Shown: positions 7,752 through 15,941 of the stretch, in pieces | Layout: every line of letters begins with the position of its first letter | Numbering within the stretch: position 1 is the stretch's first letter | Source: Robinsoniella peoriensis | Lineage (GTDB): Bacteria > Bacillota > Clostridia > Lachnospirales > Lachnospiraceae | Direction of reading: 5' to 3' | Length of the DNA: 64,000 nt | Assembly (NCBI RefSeq): GCF_000797495.1 | Contig: NZ_JTGN01000007.1 | Span: 347,654-411,653, forward strand | The notes under the pieces: generated by a model | Databases searched by the model: none | What the model was told of the DNA's origin: nothing | What the model saw: the letters and a program-made list of their open reading frames with translations, nothing else | Made by a program: the position numbers and the translations under genes

Positions 7752-8309
7752 ATGAAAGATAACAGTAACTTAGAAAAAATGGAAGCGCTGATCGCTTCCT
7801 ATCCCATCTGCCAATACGGCTTTCTGGACACCAGAGAACTGGTTTTTTCAGATCACGTCAGGCAGATATGCCAACAGGAATGTGAGTGCTACGGTACAAC
7901 CTGGTCCTGTCCGCCGGCAGTAGGCAGTGTGGACAAATGCAGCAGAAAATGCCTGAACTATCGAAAAGCACTTTTATTTACCACTTTGGCTGAGGTCAGC
8001 GATACCGCTTTACTGGAAGAGACCCTGGCTACCCGTAAAGATCATGAGGAGGTCACCAGAGGGTTGCTTCTGGATATCAAAAACAGCATGTATGAAGATT
8101 GCATGGCTCTTTCCAGTGAATCCTGCCATATCTGTGAACAATGCACTTATCCGGATGCTCCCTGCCGCCACCCGGATAAAATGTTTCCCTGTATTGAAAG
8201 TTATGGCATCCTGGTAACCGAATCCGCCGAAAAATGTCAGATCGATTTCTTTTATGACAGCACTACCGTGACCTGGTTTGGAATGATTTTTTTTGACAGG
8301 TATAAGTAA
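7752..8309 (+). CDS. DUF2284 domain Cys-rich metal-binding protein
   Basis: 185 residues with many Cys: CQQECECYGTTWSCPPAVGS, CSRKC, CHICEQCTYPDAPCRHP and CIESYG. This spacing is the hallmark of DUF2284 proteins, small presumed metal-binding (possibly iron-sulfur) proteins often found in anaerobes. The WSCPPAVG motif is characteristic. AGGAG lies before the ATG. No substrate or partner is evident from neighbours. Function unknown; a redox or metal-sensing role is only inference. Confidence 0.85.
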   Translation: MKDNSNLEKMEALIASYPICQYGFLDTRELVFSDHVRQICQQECECYGTTWSCPPAVGSVDKCSRKCLNYRKALLFTTLAEVSDTALLEETLATRKDHEEVTRGLLLDIKNSMYEDCMALSSESCHICEQCTYPDAPCRHPDKMFPCIESYGILVTESAEKCQIDFFYDSTTVTWFGMIFFDRYK

Positions 8310-8327
8310 ATAATTCTCTCATATATT
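8300..8327 (+). promoter_or_regulatory. tentative sporulation (sigma-E-like) promoter for yqfC
   Basis: CATATATT (8320-8327) differs from the sigma-E -10 consensus CATACANT at one position, and GTATAAG lies about 13 bases upstream. The gene pair downstream is known from Bacillus as mother-cell expressed, which makes this plausible but unproven. Confidence 0.3.
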
Positions 8328-8352
8328 GTGTAATAAAAGGCAAAAATAGTAT

Positions 8353-8628
8353 ATGAGTTCGAAGAAAAAGCCGTTGTATTATAAGATGACCCAGGCAATG
8401 GAAATACCAGACGACCTGACTCTTGGTGCAGTACTGGTATCACTTACAGGACAAGAGGAAGCCTTTATCGAAAATTATAGAGGTATTATCGAATATACGG
8501 ACAGCAGGCTTATGTTAGCCACTAAAACCTGTAAATTGGAAATTCTGGGAAAACATCTGGTAATTATGTATTATACCAGCGATGAACTGAAAGTGAGAGG
8601 ACATATCGAACAGATAAACTATTTATAA
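8353..8628 (+). CDS. yqfC: YabP/YqfC-family sporulation protein
   Basis: 91 residues matching the YabP/YqfC family in length and layout, with ENYRGIIEYTDSRLMLATKTCKLEILG as the most conserved part (seen in segments) and VRGHIEQINYL at the end. In Bacillus yqfC and yqfD form a mother-cell operon expressed during sporulation. The same order here, directly before a YqfD homologue, supports the call. Exact molecular function is not established. Confidence 0.88.
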   Translation: MSSKKKPLYYKMTQAMEIPDDLTLGAVLVSLTGQEEAFIENYRGIIEYTDSRLMLATKTCKLEILGKHLVIMYYTSDELKVRGHIEQINYL

Positions 8629-8645
8629 ACCAGGAGGGGCTCTGT

Positions 8646-9875
8646 TTGATAAAAAGGCTGTTGCAGTTCATAAAGGGCTATGTTAGAGTCCGGGTACAGG
8701 GAAATTCCTATGAACGGTTTTTAAACCTCTGTGCCAACCACTATATTTACTTATGGAATTTACTACCTACCGATACCTGTTACGAAGTGAATATGACAAT
8801 TAAGGATTTTCGCCAGATCCGGCCTCTGGTCCGTAAGACAGGGACAAAAATTGCAATTAAAAAACGTTATGGGCTTCCCTTTTTTCTGCACCGCCACAAA
8901 AAAAGGAAGTTATTTCTGGCAGGCTTTCTGGTCTGCCTGGCAATGTTGTTTTTGCTTTCCTGTTTTATCTGGGATATCCGTATTGAAGGAAATTACTCAG
9001 AAACAAGGGAAGTGATATTGGAATACCTGAACGAAAACGGTGCCGGACACGGTGCTAAAAAATCCAGCATTGACTGTAAAGAACTTGCCGCTGCACTGCG
9101 GCGCCAGTTTTCAGACTTTATCTGGGTATCGGTGAAAATTAAAGGTACCCGCCTTTTTATTGATGTACAGGAAAATACCGATCTGGAACTGGCAGAAGAA
9201 AAAGAATACGATGACAGTGATATTATTTCCAATGTAAACGGAACCATCGTAAAAATGATTACGAGAGCCGGTACTCCCCAGGTGAAAGTGGGGGATGAGA
9301 TCAAAGAAGGCGATTTATTAGTACTTGGGAAACTGGATATTTTAAATGACAGCGGAGAGGTAAGTAACGTGCGATATGTCCCCTCTGATGCAGATATCTA
9401 CGTGAAAACCACTTATCCCTATGTAAACGAATTTCCACTTGCCTACAAAAAGAAGCAATATACCGGACTGGAAAAGGAAGGCTTTTATCTGAAAGTATTT
9501 CAGGATATCATTGGAATAAATCGTCCTTCTTCGAATTTTGAGCAGTCCGATACCGTAACGCAGGAATACCAGGCAATGCTGACAGAAGACTTTTATCTGC
9601 CTTTAAGCTTCGGCAAATCAGTAGTAAAAGAATACCAGATTGTGGACAAAAAATACAGTAAAGATGAGGCAAAAAAGAAAGCTACAGAAACTCTTAATAA
9701 ATTTCTTGAAAAAATTCAGGAAAAAGGGGTTCAAATATTTGAAAATAATGTTAAAATAGACGTAGGTGAGAAAACCTGTAAAGCAGAAGGAGAATTAATT
9801 TTGATTGGGAAAGCAGGCAAAAGAGTCCCTACTGAAGTCATTACTTCTCCGCAGGAAGGAACTATGAGTGAATGA
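8646..9875 (+). CDS. yqfD: sporulation protein YqfD
   Basis: 409 residues. A TTG start at 8646 follows AGGAGGGG (8632-8639). One transmembrane segment (LFLAGFLVCLAMLFLLSCF, residues about 94-112) is preceded by a basic His/Lys-rich stretch. A POTRA-like extracellular region follows (WDIRIEGNYSETREVILEYL). The remainder contains a Lys/Glu-rich domain like other YqfD/SpoIV-type proteins. It is presumably anchored in the outer forespore or mother-cell membrane during sporulation. The stop overlaps the phoH start as ATGA. Confidence 0.9.
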   Translation: MIKRLLQFIKGYVRVRVQGNSYERFLNLCANHYIYLWNLLPTDTCYEVNMTIKDFRQIRPLVRKTGTKIAIKKRYGLPFFLHRHKKRKLFLAGFLVCLAMLFLLSCFIWDIRIEGNYSETREVILEYLNENGAGHGAKKSSIDCKELAAALRRQFSDFIWVSVKIKGTRLFIDVQENTDLELAEEKEYDDSDIISNVNGTIVKMITRAGTPQVKVGDEIKEGDLLVLGKLDILNDSGEVSNVRYVPSDADIYVKTTYPYVNEFPLAYKKKQYTGLEKEGFYLKVFQDIIGINRPSSNFEQSDTVTQEYQAMLTEDFYLPLSFGKSVVKEYQIVDKKYSKDEAKKKATETLNKFLEKIQEKGVQIFENNVKIDVGEKTCKAEGELILIGKAGKRVPTEVITSPQEGTMSE

Positions 9876-10873
9876 GCATCGTTGAAATCATAACCTCTGT
9901 TCCCATGGAACATGAGAAGAATGTGTTCGGGCAGTTTGACCAGCACATTAAGAAAATTGAAAAAACACTGAACGTAACGATAATCTCCAGGGAGGGCGCC
10001 TTAAAAATTCTTGGAAGCGAAGCCGCCGCCCTGAAGGCGAAGAACATTATTTTACAGCTGGTGGAATTATCAAAAAAAGGCAATATAATCAGCGAACAGA
10101 ATGTAGATTATACGATTGCCTTATCTTTTGAAGATAAAGAATCTGCAATTGTTGAAATCGACAGGGACTGTATCTGCAATACCATCAGCGGTAAACAAAT
10201 CAAGCCAAAGACACTGGGTCAGAAAAAATATGTGGATGCCATCCGTGAAAAGATGATTGTATTTGGAATCGGGCCTGCCGGTACGGGTAAAACTTATCTT
10301 GCGATGGCAATGGCAATTAATGCATTTAAAAATGATGAAGTAAGCCGCATTATTCTGACCCGGCCTGCCATTGAAGCGGGAGAGAAGCTGGGCTTTCTGC
10401 CCGGTGACCTGCAGAGTAAGGTTGATCCGTATCTGCGTCCGCTGTACGATGCCCTGTATCAGATTATGGGGCCGGACAGTTTTCAGAAGAATATGGAAAA
10501 AGGATTGATCGAAGTTGCACCACTGGCATATATGAGGGGACGAACCCTGGATAATGCCTATATCATTCTGGACGAGGCACAGAATACTACGCCTGCACAG
10601 ATGAAAATGTTCCTGACCAGAATCGGTTTTGGATCAAAAGTTATTGTTACCGGGGACTTAACACAGAAAGATCTTCCCGCTGCTGCAAAATCAGGTCTGG
10701 ATGTTGCCGTTCAGGTTCTGAAGAAAGTAGAAGATATTGCATTTTGTATGTTAACCAGCAAGGATGTTGTAAGGCATCCGTTGGTACAGAAAATTGTACA
10801 GGCATATGATGATTTCGAAAAGAGATCTAAGTCCCGGGAGTCCACAGGTAAAGTCCGGCGTACGAGAACTTAA
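9872..10873 (+). CDS. PhoH-like P-loop ATPase
   Basis: 333 residues. An N-terminal KH-like segment (residues about 20-75) precedes the PhoH P-loop ATPase domain with Walker A GPAGTGKTYL, the LTRPAIEAGEKLGFLPGDL motif, and Walker B YIILDEAQNTTP. The family has RNA-related roles; PhoH and YbeY genes are neighbours in very many bacteria, as here. Four-base overlap with yqfD implies co-translation. Confidence 0.95.
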   Translation: MSIVEIITSVPMEHEKNVFGQFDQHIKKIEKTLNVTIISREGALKILGSEAAALKAKNIILQLVELSKKGNIISEQNVDYTIALSFEDKESAIVEIDRDCICNTISGKQIKPKTLGQKKYVDAIREKMIVFGIGPAGTGKTYLAMAMAINAFKNDEVSRIILTRPAIEAGEKLGFLPGDLQSKVDPYLRPLYDALYQIMGPDSFQKNMEKGLIEVAPLAYMRGRTLDNAYIILDEAQNTTPAQMKMFLTRIGFGSKVIVTGDLTQKDLPAAAKSGLDVAVQVLKKVEDIAFCMLTSKDVVRHPLVQKIVQAYDDFEKRSKSRESTGKVRRTRT

Positions 10874-10910
10874 GTGGAAAATATAGTAAAAACAGAAAGG
10901 ACATCACAAT

Positions 10911-11408
10911 ATGACAATACAGTATGAAGAAGAATGCCGGATACCCTTTTCTTTTGATTACCGGGCAATGGCTGAAAAAGTAATCCGGGAAGCTCTGGAC
11001 TACGAGAAGTGTCCCTACGAAGCCGAAATAAACCTTACTTTAACTTCGAATGAAGAGATCAGAGTCATGAATTATGAATACCGCGAAATCGACAGGGCAA
11101 CCGATGTGTTGTCTTTTCCTATGCTGCAATATGACGAACCTGCCGATTTTGAGTATTTGGAAGATGTATGGGCGGAATGCTTTAATCCGGAATCCGGGGA
11201 ATTATTATTAGGCGATATTGTAATTTCCGTAGAAAAGGTTTTGGAACAGGCAGAAGCTTATGGGCATTCTGCAGAAAGGGAATTTGCTTTTTTGATAGCG
11301 CACAGTATGCTTCATTTAATGGGCTATGACCATATGGAGCCGGAGGAAGCGAAAGTTATGGAAACCAAGCAGGAAGAAATTTTAAATGCGCTGAAAATAA
11401 ACAGATAA
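10911..11408 (+). CDS. ybeY: endoribonuclease YbeY (rRNA maturation factor)
   Basis: 165 residues with the zinc-binding motif H131-S-M-L-H135-L-M-G-Y-D-H141 and the upstream FRGIDRATDVLSFP-like segment (here YREIDRATDVLSFPM). YbeY is a metal-dependent single-strand RNase involved in 16S rRNA 3'-end processing and ribosome quality control. RBS AGAAAGGA precedes the ATG. No era or dgk gene follows in this genome; a lipoprotein gene does. Confidence 0.96.
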   Translation: MTIQYEEECRIPFSFDYRAMAEKVIREALDYEKCPYEAEINLTLTSNEEIRVMNYEYREIDRATDVLSFPMLQYDEPADFEYLEDVWAECFNPESGELLLGDIVISVEKVLEQAEAYGHSAEREFAFLIAHSMLHLMGYDHMEPEEAKVMETKQEEILNALKINR

Positions 11409-11422
11409 GAAGGACGAAAACT

Positions 11423-12580
11423 ATGAAAAAATTAACAGTACTTGCATTATTGACTTTGACAGCAGTTACTTTTACCGCCTGCCAGAAAAAAGGAGAGACC
11501 GAACCTGCAACACAGACAGCACAGAATGATACCACAGCTGATCTGGAAACAGATTCAGAACTGGAGACCGGTTCATTTACCGTCAATAACACGGATGACC
11601 AGAATCCCACACGTGAGACACCAAACGCCCAGGGGCAGGTGCACAGCTATCTGACAGGAGCATTAACCGATGTCAATCTTGCATATAAGCGTCCGATTGC
11701 GATTATGCTGAATAATATCATAGACGCCTGCCCACAGGCAGGTATTGCCCGTGCAGGCATTGTATACGAAGCACCGGTGGAAGGCGGCCTGACACGTCTT
11801 ATGGGCATCTTCGAGGATTATACGGATATGGAGAAAATCGGTTCCGTAAGAAGCTGCCGTGACTATTATGTACGGTATGCCTTAGAATTTGATGCAATCT
11901 ATACACACTTTGGACAGGCTGTTTATGCTTTTGATCTGTTAAATTCTGACCGGGTTAATAACATCAGCGGACTGGAATACCAGGAGAAAGCCGGCAAACT
12001 AAAAGGCTACGCAGGAGAAGATATTTTCTACCGCTCCTCAGACAGGCCTTCCCCACACAATGTATATATCAGTGCCGAGGGAATCGAAAAAGCAATTGAA
12101 AAGAAAGGCTACAGCACAGAATTAGCGGATGATTATACCGGACATTATAAATTTGCCAAGGACGGCGAAGAAGTTACCTATACAGATGGTTCCGCCCAGC
12201 ATATAGAGCCGGCTTACCAGATCAACAAACCCTGGTTTGATTACAACACAGAGGACAAGCTTTACTACCGTTCCCAGTACAAGAAAGAGCAGATTGATCA
12301 GCTTACCGATGAGCAGCTGGCATATAAAAATGTAATTTTCCAGTATTCCCAGATAGAGAATTATGACGACAACGGTTATTTGAACATAGACACAAAATCA
12401 GGTGGAAATGCAATTGTATTTTCAGACGGTACTTACCAGAAAGGAACCTGGAAGAAAGATGATGAATGGGGTCCTGCAAAATACTATGACGCCTCCGGGA
12501 AAGAGATCGTATTAAATCAGGGCAAAACCTGGGTCTGCATTGTACCTAAAAATTATGAAAGTAATGTAGTAATTCAGTAG
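11423..12580 (+). CDS. DUF3048 domain lipoprotein (YerB-like)
   Basis: 385 residues. The N-terminus is a lipoprotein signal (MKKLTVLALLTLTAVTFTAC, lipobox Cys at residue 20) followed by a Thr/Glu-rich linker. Two DUF3048 parts follow (RPIAIMLNNIIDACPQAGIA, GRVRSCRDYYVRYA-like GSVRSCRDYYVRYALEFDA, HFGQAVYAFDLL; and the C-terminal NAIVFSDGTYQKGTWKK, GKTWVCIVP). YerB-like proteins sit on the outer membrane face; their function is poorly known, with a reported link to cell envelope or signalling in Bacillus being uncertain. RBS AGAAGGA. Confidence 0.9.
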   Translation: MKKLTVLALLTLTAVTFTACQKKGETEPATQTAQNDTTADLETDSELETGSFTVNNTDDQNPTRETPNAQGQVHSYLTGALTDVNLAYKRPIAIMLNNIIDACPQAGIARAGIVYEAPVEGGLTRLMGIFEDYTDMEKIGSVRSCRDYYVRYALEFDAIYTHFGQAVYAFDLLNSDRVNNISGLEYQEKAGKLKGYAGEDIFYRSSDRPSPHNVYISAEGIEKAIEKKGYSTELADDYTGHYKFAKDGEEVTYTDGSAQHIEPAYQINKPWFDYNTEDKLYYRSQYKKEQIDQLTDEQLAYKNVIFQYSQIENYDDNGYLNIDTKSGGNAIVFSDGTYQKGTWKKDDEWGPAKYYDASGKEIVLNQGKTWVCIVPKNYESNVVIQ

Positions 12581-12584
12581 TTAA

Positions 12585-12740
12585 ATGCTGCCGTCCGCGG
12601 CAGGATATTTGGTCTGCGCTTCGCTCCGGTCGTTGCCAGACGAACGTCCACTGGACGTTCAGCAACCCTCGGCAGTTGCCAAATGGTTCGCAATCGGCGC
12701 CCGTTTGGCTCGCTGCTCGCGGGAATAAAACATGAGATGA
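12585..12740 (-). repeat. GC-rich dispersed repeat, copy 1 (inverted relative to copy 2)
   Basis: The gap before the flippase gene is much richer in GC than its surroundings. It contains several small palindromes: CTGCCG/CGGCAG near 12588-12603 and GAACGTCCA-C-TGGACGTTC (12642-12660). The reverse complement of 12661-12720 aligns with 15237-15290, sharing GAACCATTTGGC, ACTGCCG and GAGGGT. This is a non-coding repeat family present at least twice in opposite orientation. Confidence 0.7.
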
Positions 12741-12752
12741 ACGAGGTATGAC

Positions 12753-14399
12753 GTGGGAAAGAAGAAGAAGAGTAATTCGTTTTTAGTGCAGGGTACGATT
12801 CTTGCGGTAGCTTCTATTCTTGCCAAGATTATAGGCATGATTTACCGCATTCCGCTGACAAATATTCTGGGTGATGAAGGAAACAGCTATTATTCAACAG
12901 CAAATGAAATTTACACCATTCTGTTGATGGTATCCTCCTTCAGTCTCCCTTTGGCAGTATCCAAGCTGGTATCTGAACGGTTACATTTAGGACAGAAAAA
13001 AAATGCATATAAAGTTTTTAAGTGTTCCCTGAAATTTGCGGTAATCGCAGGAGGAATCGTCTCTGTTTTAACCTTCCTGCTGGCAGGTGTGATTTCAAAA
13101 GACATTATGAAGACAGAAATGGCTTCCTATGGACTGCGTGTGTTAGCTCCGGCAGTATTTATATTTGCGATCGCAGGAGTATTCCGTGGTTTCTATCAGG
13201 GGCATGGTTCTATGGTGCCTACGGCAGTGTCCCAGGTCATTGAACAGATTGTAAATGCTGTGGTATCCGTTGCCGCAGCAGGCATATTATTTAATTATGG
13301 AGCGAGTCTCGTCAAGGAAAAAGGCAACAGTTCCCTCGCCCCGGCATTTGGTGCTGCCGGCGGTACACTGGGTACGGTTGTCAGTGTTGCTGTGGCACTT
13401 ATTTTCCTGGTAGCCATATTCAGCTCCTATCAGCGAAATTTTAAAAAACAGATGCGGCAGGATCCAACCAAAAGGCTGGAACCAGATGCACTGATCTACA
13501 AAGCAATCCTCTGGACAATCATTCCGGTTGTTTTAAGTACGGTAATTTACAACATTATTACTGTATTGGACCAGGGTATTTTTAATGCTGTTTTATCCGG
13601 TCAGGGATTCTCGGAAAAGCAGTATACCACCATCTGGGGCGTCTATGTGGGAAAATTCCGGGTATTAATGAATGTACCCCTGGCACTTGCTTCCTGCCTG
13701 GCACCGTCTGTGGTTCCCAGTCTGACTAAGGCGATGGTCGATCATGATTTTAAAGATGCCTCTTTAAAGGTGCGCAACACCATACGGTATACCATGGTAC
13801 TTACCATTCCTTGCGCTGTTGGAATGGCAGCACTGGCTACTCCCATCATGAAACTCCTGTTTAATGACGGACGTGCCCTTACTTCCGGAATCATGCAGAC
13901 CGGTGCATTAATGATCGTTCTGTTTGCGCTGTCAACGCTGACGACGGGAATACTTCAGGGCCTTAACCAGTTGAGGGCTCCATTAATTCACGCAGCAATT
14001 GCCCTGGTACTACATATATTTGTATTAATGTTTTTATTAACAAAAGCATCTCTGAATATTTACAGTGTTGTCTACGCAAATATATTCTTTGCCTTTGTAA
14101 TCTGTATACTAAATGCCCTTTCCATCCGGAAACATCTGCATTACCGTCAGGAGCTGAAAAAAACTTTTTTAATTCCGCTTCTGTCATCAGCAGTTATGGG
14201 TCTTGTCGTATTTGGGGTACAATGGCTTTTAAATAAACTTATGGGCAATACAGTTTCCACGGTTATTGCAATTTTAATCGGTGTAATCGTTTACAGTGTC
14301 TGCCTGATTAAGCTTAAAGGCATCAAAGAGCGGGAAATACTGGATCTTCCAAAAGGCCGGCTGATGGTAATAATATTAAAAAAATTCCGCATTTTATAG
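12753..14399 (+). CDS. MOP-superfamily lipid-linked polysaccharide flippase (SpoVB/MurJ-like)
   Basis: 548 residues with about 14 hydrophobic segments spread over the whole length, a GTG start (12753) after GAGGT, and the family opening FLVQGTILAVASILAKIIGMIYRIPLTNILGDEGNSYY (seen in segments). Such flippases carry lipid-linked precursors of peptidoglycan or polysaccharide across the membrane. SpoVB-type members act in spore cortex synthesis and YtgP/MurJ types in vegetative growth; both subfamilies look alike, so the specific role is open. Flanked by the GC-rich repeat. Confidence 0.88.
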   Translation: MGKKKKSNSFLVQGTILAVASILAKIIGMIYRIPLTNILGDEGNSYYSTANEIYTILLMVSSFSLPLAVSKLVSERLHLGQKKNAYKVFKCSLKFAVIAGGIVSVLTFLLAGVISKDIMKTEMASYGLRVLAPAVFIFAIAGVFRGFYQGHGSMVPTAVSQVIEQIVNAVVSVAAAGILFNYGASLVKEKGNSSLAPAFGAAGGTLGTVVSVAVALIFLVAIFSSYQRNFKKQMRQDPTKRLEPDALIYKAILWTIIPVVLSTVIYNIITVLDQGIFNAVLSGQGFSEKQYTTIWGVYVGKFRVLMNVPLALASCLAPSVVPSLTKAMVDHDFKDASLKVRNTIRYTMVLTIPCAVGMAALATPIMKLLFNDGRALTSGIMQTGALMIVLFALSTLTTGILQGLNQLRAPLIHAAIALVLHIFVLMFLLTKASLNIYSVVYANIFFAFVICILNALSIRKHLHYRQELKKTFLIPLLSSAVMGLVVFGVQWLLNKLMGNTVSTVIAILIGVIVYSVCLIKLKGIKEREILDLPKGRLMVIILKKFRIL

Positions 14400-14410
14400 A
14401 AAGGCAACCG

Positions 14411-15232
14411 ATGAAACCGATAAAAAGAGTAGCTGTAATCCATGATATGTGCAGTGTGGGAAAAGCTGCTATGACTAATATACTACCGGTATTTTCCATT
14501 ATGGGAATCGAACCCTGTCCGGTACCGACTATGATACTTTCCACTCATACCGGCGGTTTTGGAAAACCGGTAATGATGCCGCTTCCATCTTTTGTGACAG
14601 AAGCGGCCAAACATTTTAAAAATAATCAAATTTCTTTTGACTATATATTTATAGGGTATCTGGGCAATATCCAGGTTGTCCGTGAAGTTTTGCAGTTTTT
14701 AAAGTACTTTCCGGATGCAGATGTTTTATTTGACCCTATTATGGGAGACCATGGAAGCTTCTATATGAATTTTGACGAATCTTATAATCAGGCAATGTGG
14801 GAATTGCTTCCCTATAGTACACTGGTGACACCCAATTATACAGAAAGCTGCCTGCTTACGGGAGAGTCCTGTCTGGAATACAGCAATGAAGAACAGATCG
14901 CACGGATAGCAGAAAAGTTAAGGCGAAAAGGCTGTCGCTGTTCTGTAATTACAAGTGTTCCATTACAGGATTTTCCACAATCCATCGCATTGTGTGAAGG
15001 TGAAACAGTAGAAATTCTTTCAAAAGCCAGCACCGGAAGATCTTATCACGGTACCGGTGATTTGTTTGCCAGCGTACTGCTGGGGAAACTTATGAAAGGT
15101 TTATCTTTGGCTGCTGCTGCTAAAGAAGCACATCAGTTTGTCTGCAAATGTATACAGTCCAGTGATCAGAACGGATATCCTGTAAAAGAAGGAGTTCTCT
15201 TAGAGCCAAATCTTAAATATCTATTGCCGTGA
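14411..15232 (+). CDS. pyridoxamine kinase (PdxY/PdxK-like ribokinase fold)
   Basis: 273 residues. Substrate-side motif VAVIHDMCSVGKAAMTNILPV, mid-protein DVLFDPIMGDHGSFY and TPNYTESCLLTG, and the ribokinase-family anion-hole motif YHGTGDLFASVLLG near residue 215. The general base would be the Asp in GTGD. It phosphorylates pyridoxal, pyridoxamine or pyridoxine to the 5'-phosphate in vitamin B6 salvage. Only 12 bases separate it from the flippase gene. An upstream GAAAGG acts as RBS. Confidence 0.93.
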   Translation: MKPIKRVAVIHDMCSVGKAAMTNILPVFSIMGIEPCPVPTMILSTHTGGFGKPVMMPLPSFVTEAAKHFKNNQISFDYIFIGYLGNIQVVREVLQFLKYFPDADVLFDPIMGDHGSFYMNFDESYNQAMWELLPYSTLVTPNYTESCLLTGESCLEYSNEEQIARIAEKLRRKGCRCSVITSVPLQDFPQSIALCEGETVEILSKASTGRSYHGTGDLFASVLLGKLMKGLSLAAAAKEAHQFVCKCIQSSDQNGYPVKEGVLLEPNLKYLLP

Positions 15233-15235
15233 ACA

Positions 15236-15292
15236 ATGAGCCAAGCGGATGCGCTTGCGGAACCATTTGGCGACTGCCGCGAGGGTCACAAA
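15236..15292 (+). repeat. GC-rich dispersed repeat, copy 2
   Basis: Starts three bases after the kinase stop. It contains the GAGCCAA, GGAACCATTTGGC, ACTGCCG and GAGGGT blocks that occur in reverse complement at 12661-12720. Together the two copies flank the flippase-kinase pair as an inverted repeat about 2.5 kb apart. Confidence 0.65.
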
Positions 15293-15313
15293 TTCCGCGT
15301 AATGCGGATTTTT
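15291..15313 (+). terminator. small terminator after the pyridoxamine kinase gene
   Basis: TCCGC (15294-15298), loop GTAAT, GCGGA (15304-15308), then TTTTT. Adjacent A/T pairs extend the stem. Confidence 0.6.
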
Positions 15314-15384
15314 GACTGAATAGTGACAAAATTCGTGAATAAGTAATCAAAGAATGCCGATACTATTTCCAAAGGAGTGATCTT

Positions 15385-15762
15385 ATGAAATGGAAATATA
15401 GTGTCGGCGTTTTATTTAGTGTCTGCTTATTGTGTTTCGCCTATTATGCCAGCTACCGCTGGACACAAAGCTATGATCTGCAGCCCGGACAAGATAATAT
15501 ATTGAATATGCAGGCAAAAGACGTATCTTTTAGCAAAGATAAAAAAGTATCCGCATCCGATGTTTCTGATAAAGGAAAATTCTATCTAAAAGAAGAAAAT
15601 GGAAAAATAACCGTATACCGTACGAACGGGGATATCCTCTATGAGTATACGAACATCAATATGAACCGCCTCCCGGAAAGTGTACAGGAGGAGATCGAAG
15701 AGGGTAAGTATTTAAAAGATTTTAGTGAGTTGTATGATTTTTTGGAAAACTATTCAACTTGA
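15385..15762 (+). CDS. single-pass membrane protein with BofC-like C-terminal region
   Basis: 125 residues. An N-terminal signal anchor (VGVLFSVCLLCFAYYASY, residues about 6-23) leaves the rest outside. The C-terminal half (KFYLKEENGKITVYRTNGDILYEYT, then LPESVQEEIEEGKYLKDFSELYDFLENYS, viewed in parts) resembles the C-terminal domain of bypass-of-forespore protein C. That domain contributes to intercompartmental signalling in Bacillus sporulation. The resemblance was judged by eye, so the call is tentative. RBS AAAGGAG (15371-15377). Confidence 0.5.
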   Translation: MKWKYSVGVLFSVCLLCFAYYASYRWTQSYDLQPGQDNILNMQAKDVSFSKDKKVSASDVSDKGKFYLKEENGKITVYRTNGDILYEYTNINMNRLPESVQEEIEEGKYLKDFSELYDFLENYST

Positions 15763-15789
15763 GAGAATAGTTAGGTTTTTCTGAGTAAA

Positions 15790-15858
15790 GACGCTTTGTA
15801 TTAGGAGGTTGTACGATAATGTGGGTAATGGCAGGCCTTGTTGATTACACAAAGCGTC
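15790..15858 (+). promoter_or_regulatory. long-range stem enclosing the RBS and start of a short ORF
   Basis: GACGCTTTGT (15790-15799) pairs perfectly with ACAAAGCGTC (15849-15858). The 49-base loop contains TAGGAGG and the ATG of the 22-codon ORF. A translating ribosome would break the right arm. Confidence 0.55.
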
Positions 15859-15887
15859 CTCAATCAGTAATCTCCAACTACCACTAG
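15819..15887 (+). CDS. possible 22-codon leader ORF upstream of proB
   Basis: ATG 15819 follows a full AGGAGG (15803-15808) at a 10-base spacing, and the frame reads MWVMAGLVDY, then TKRPQSVISNYH and a TAG stop at 15885-15887. It is too short for standard gene calling. It lies 54 bases before the proB start. It has a single Pro codon, so classical proline attenuation is unlikely. The peptide is not one I recognise. It may be a leader peptide or a ribosome-loading site that controls folding of the region. Confidence 0.45.
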   Translation: MWVMAGLVDYTKRPQSVISNYH

Positions 15888-15941
15888 ACGATTCCATAAA
15901 AATGGTGTAAGATAGTTTGGAAATAGTGAAGGAGGCACAAA

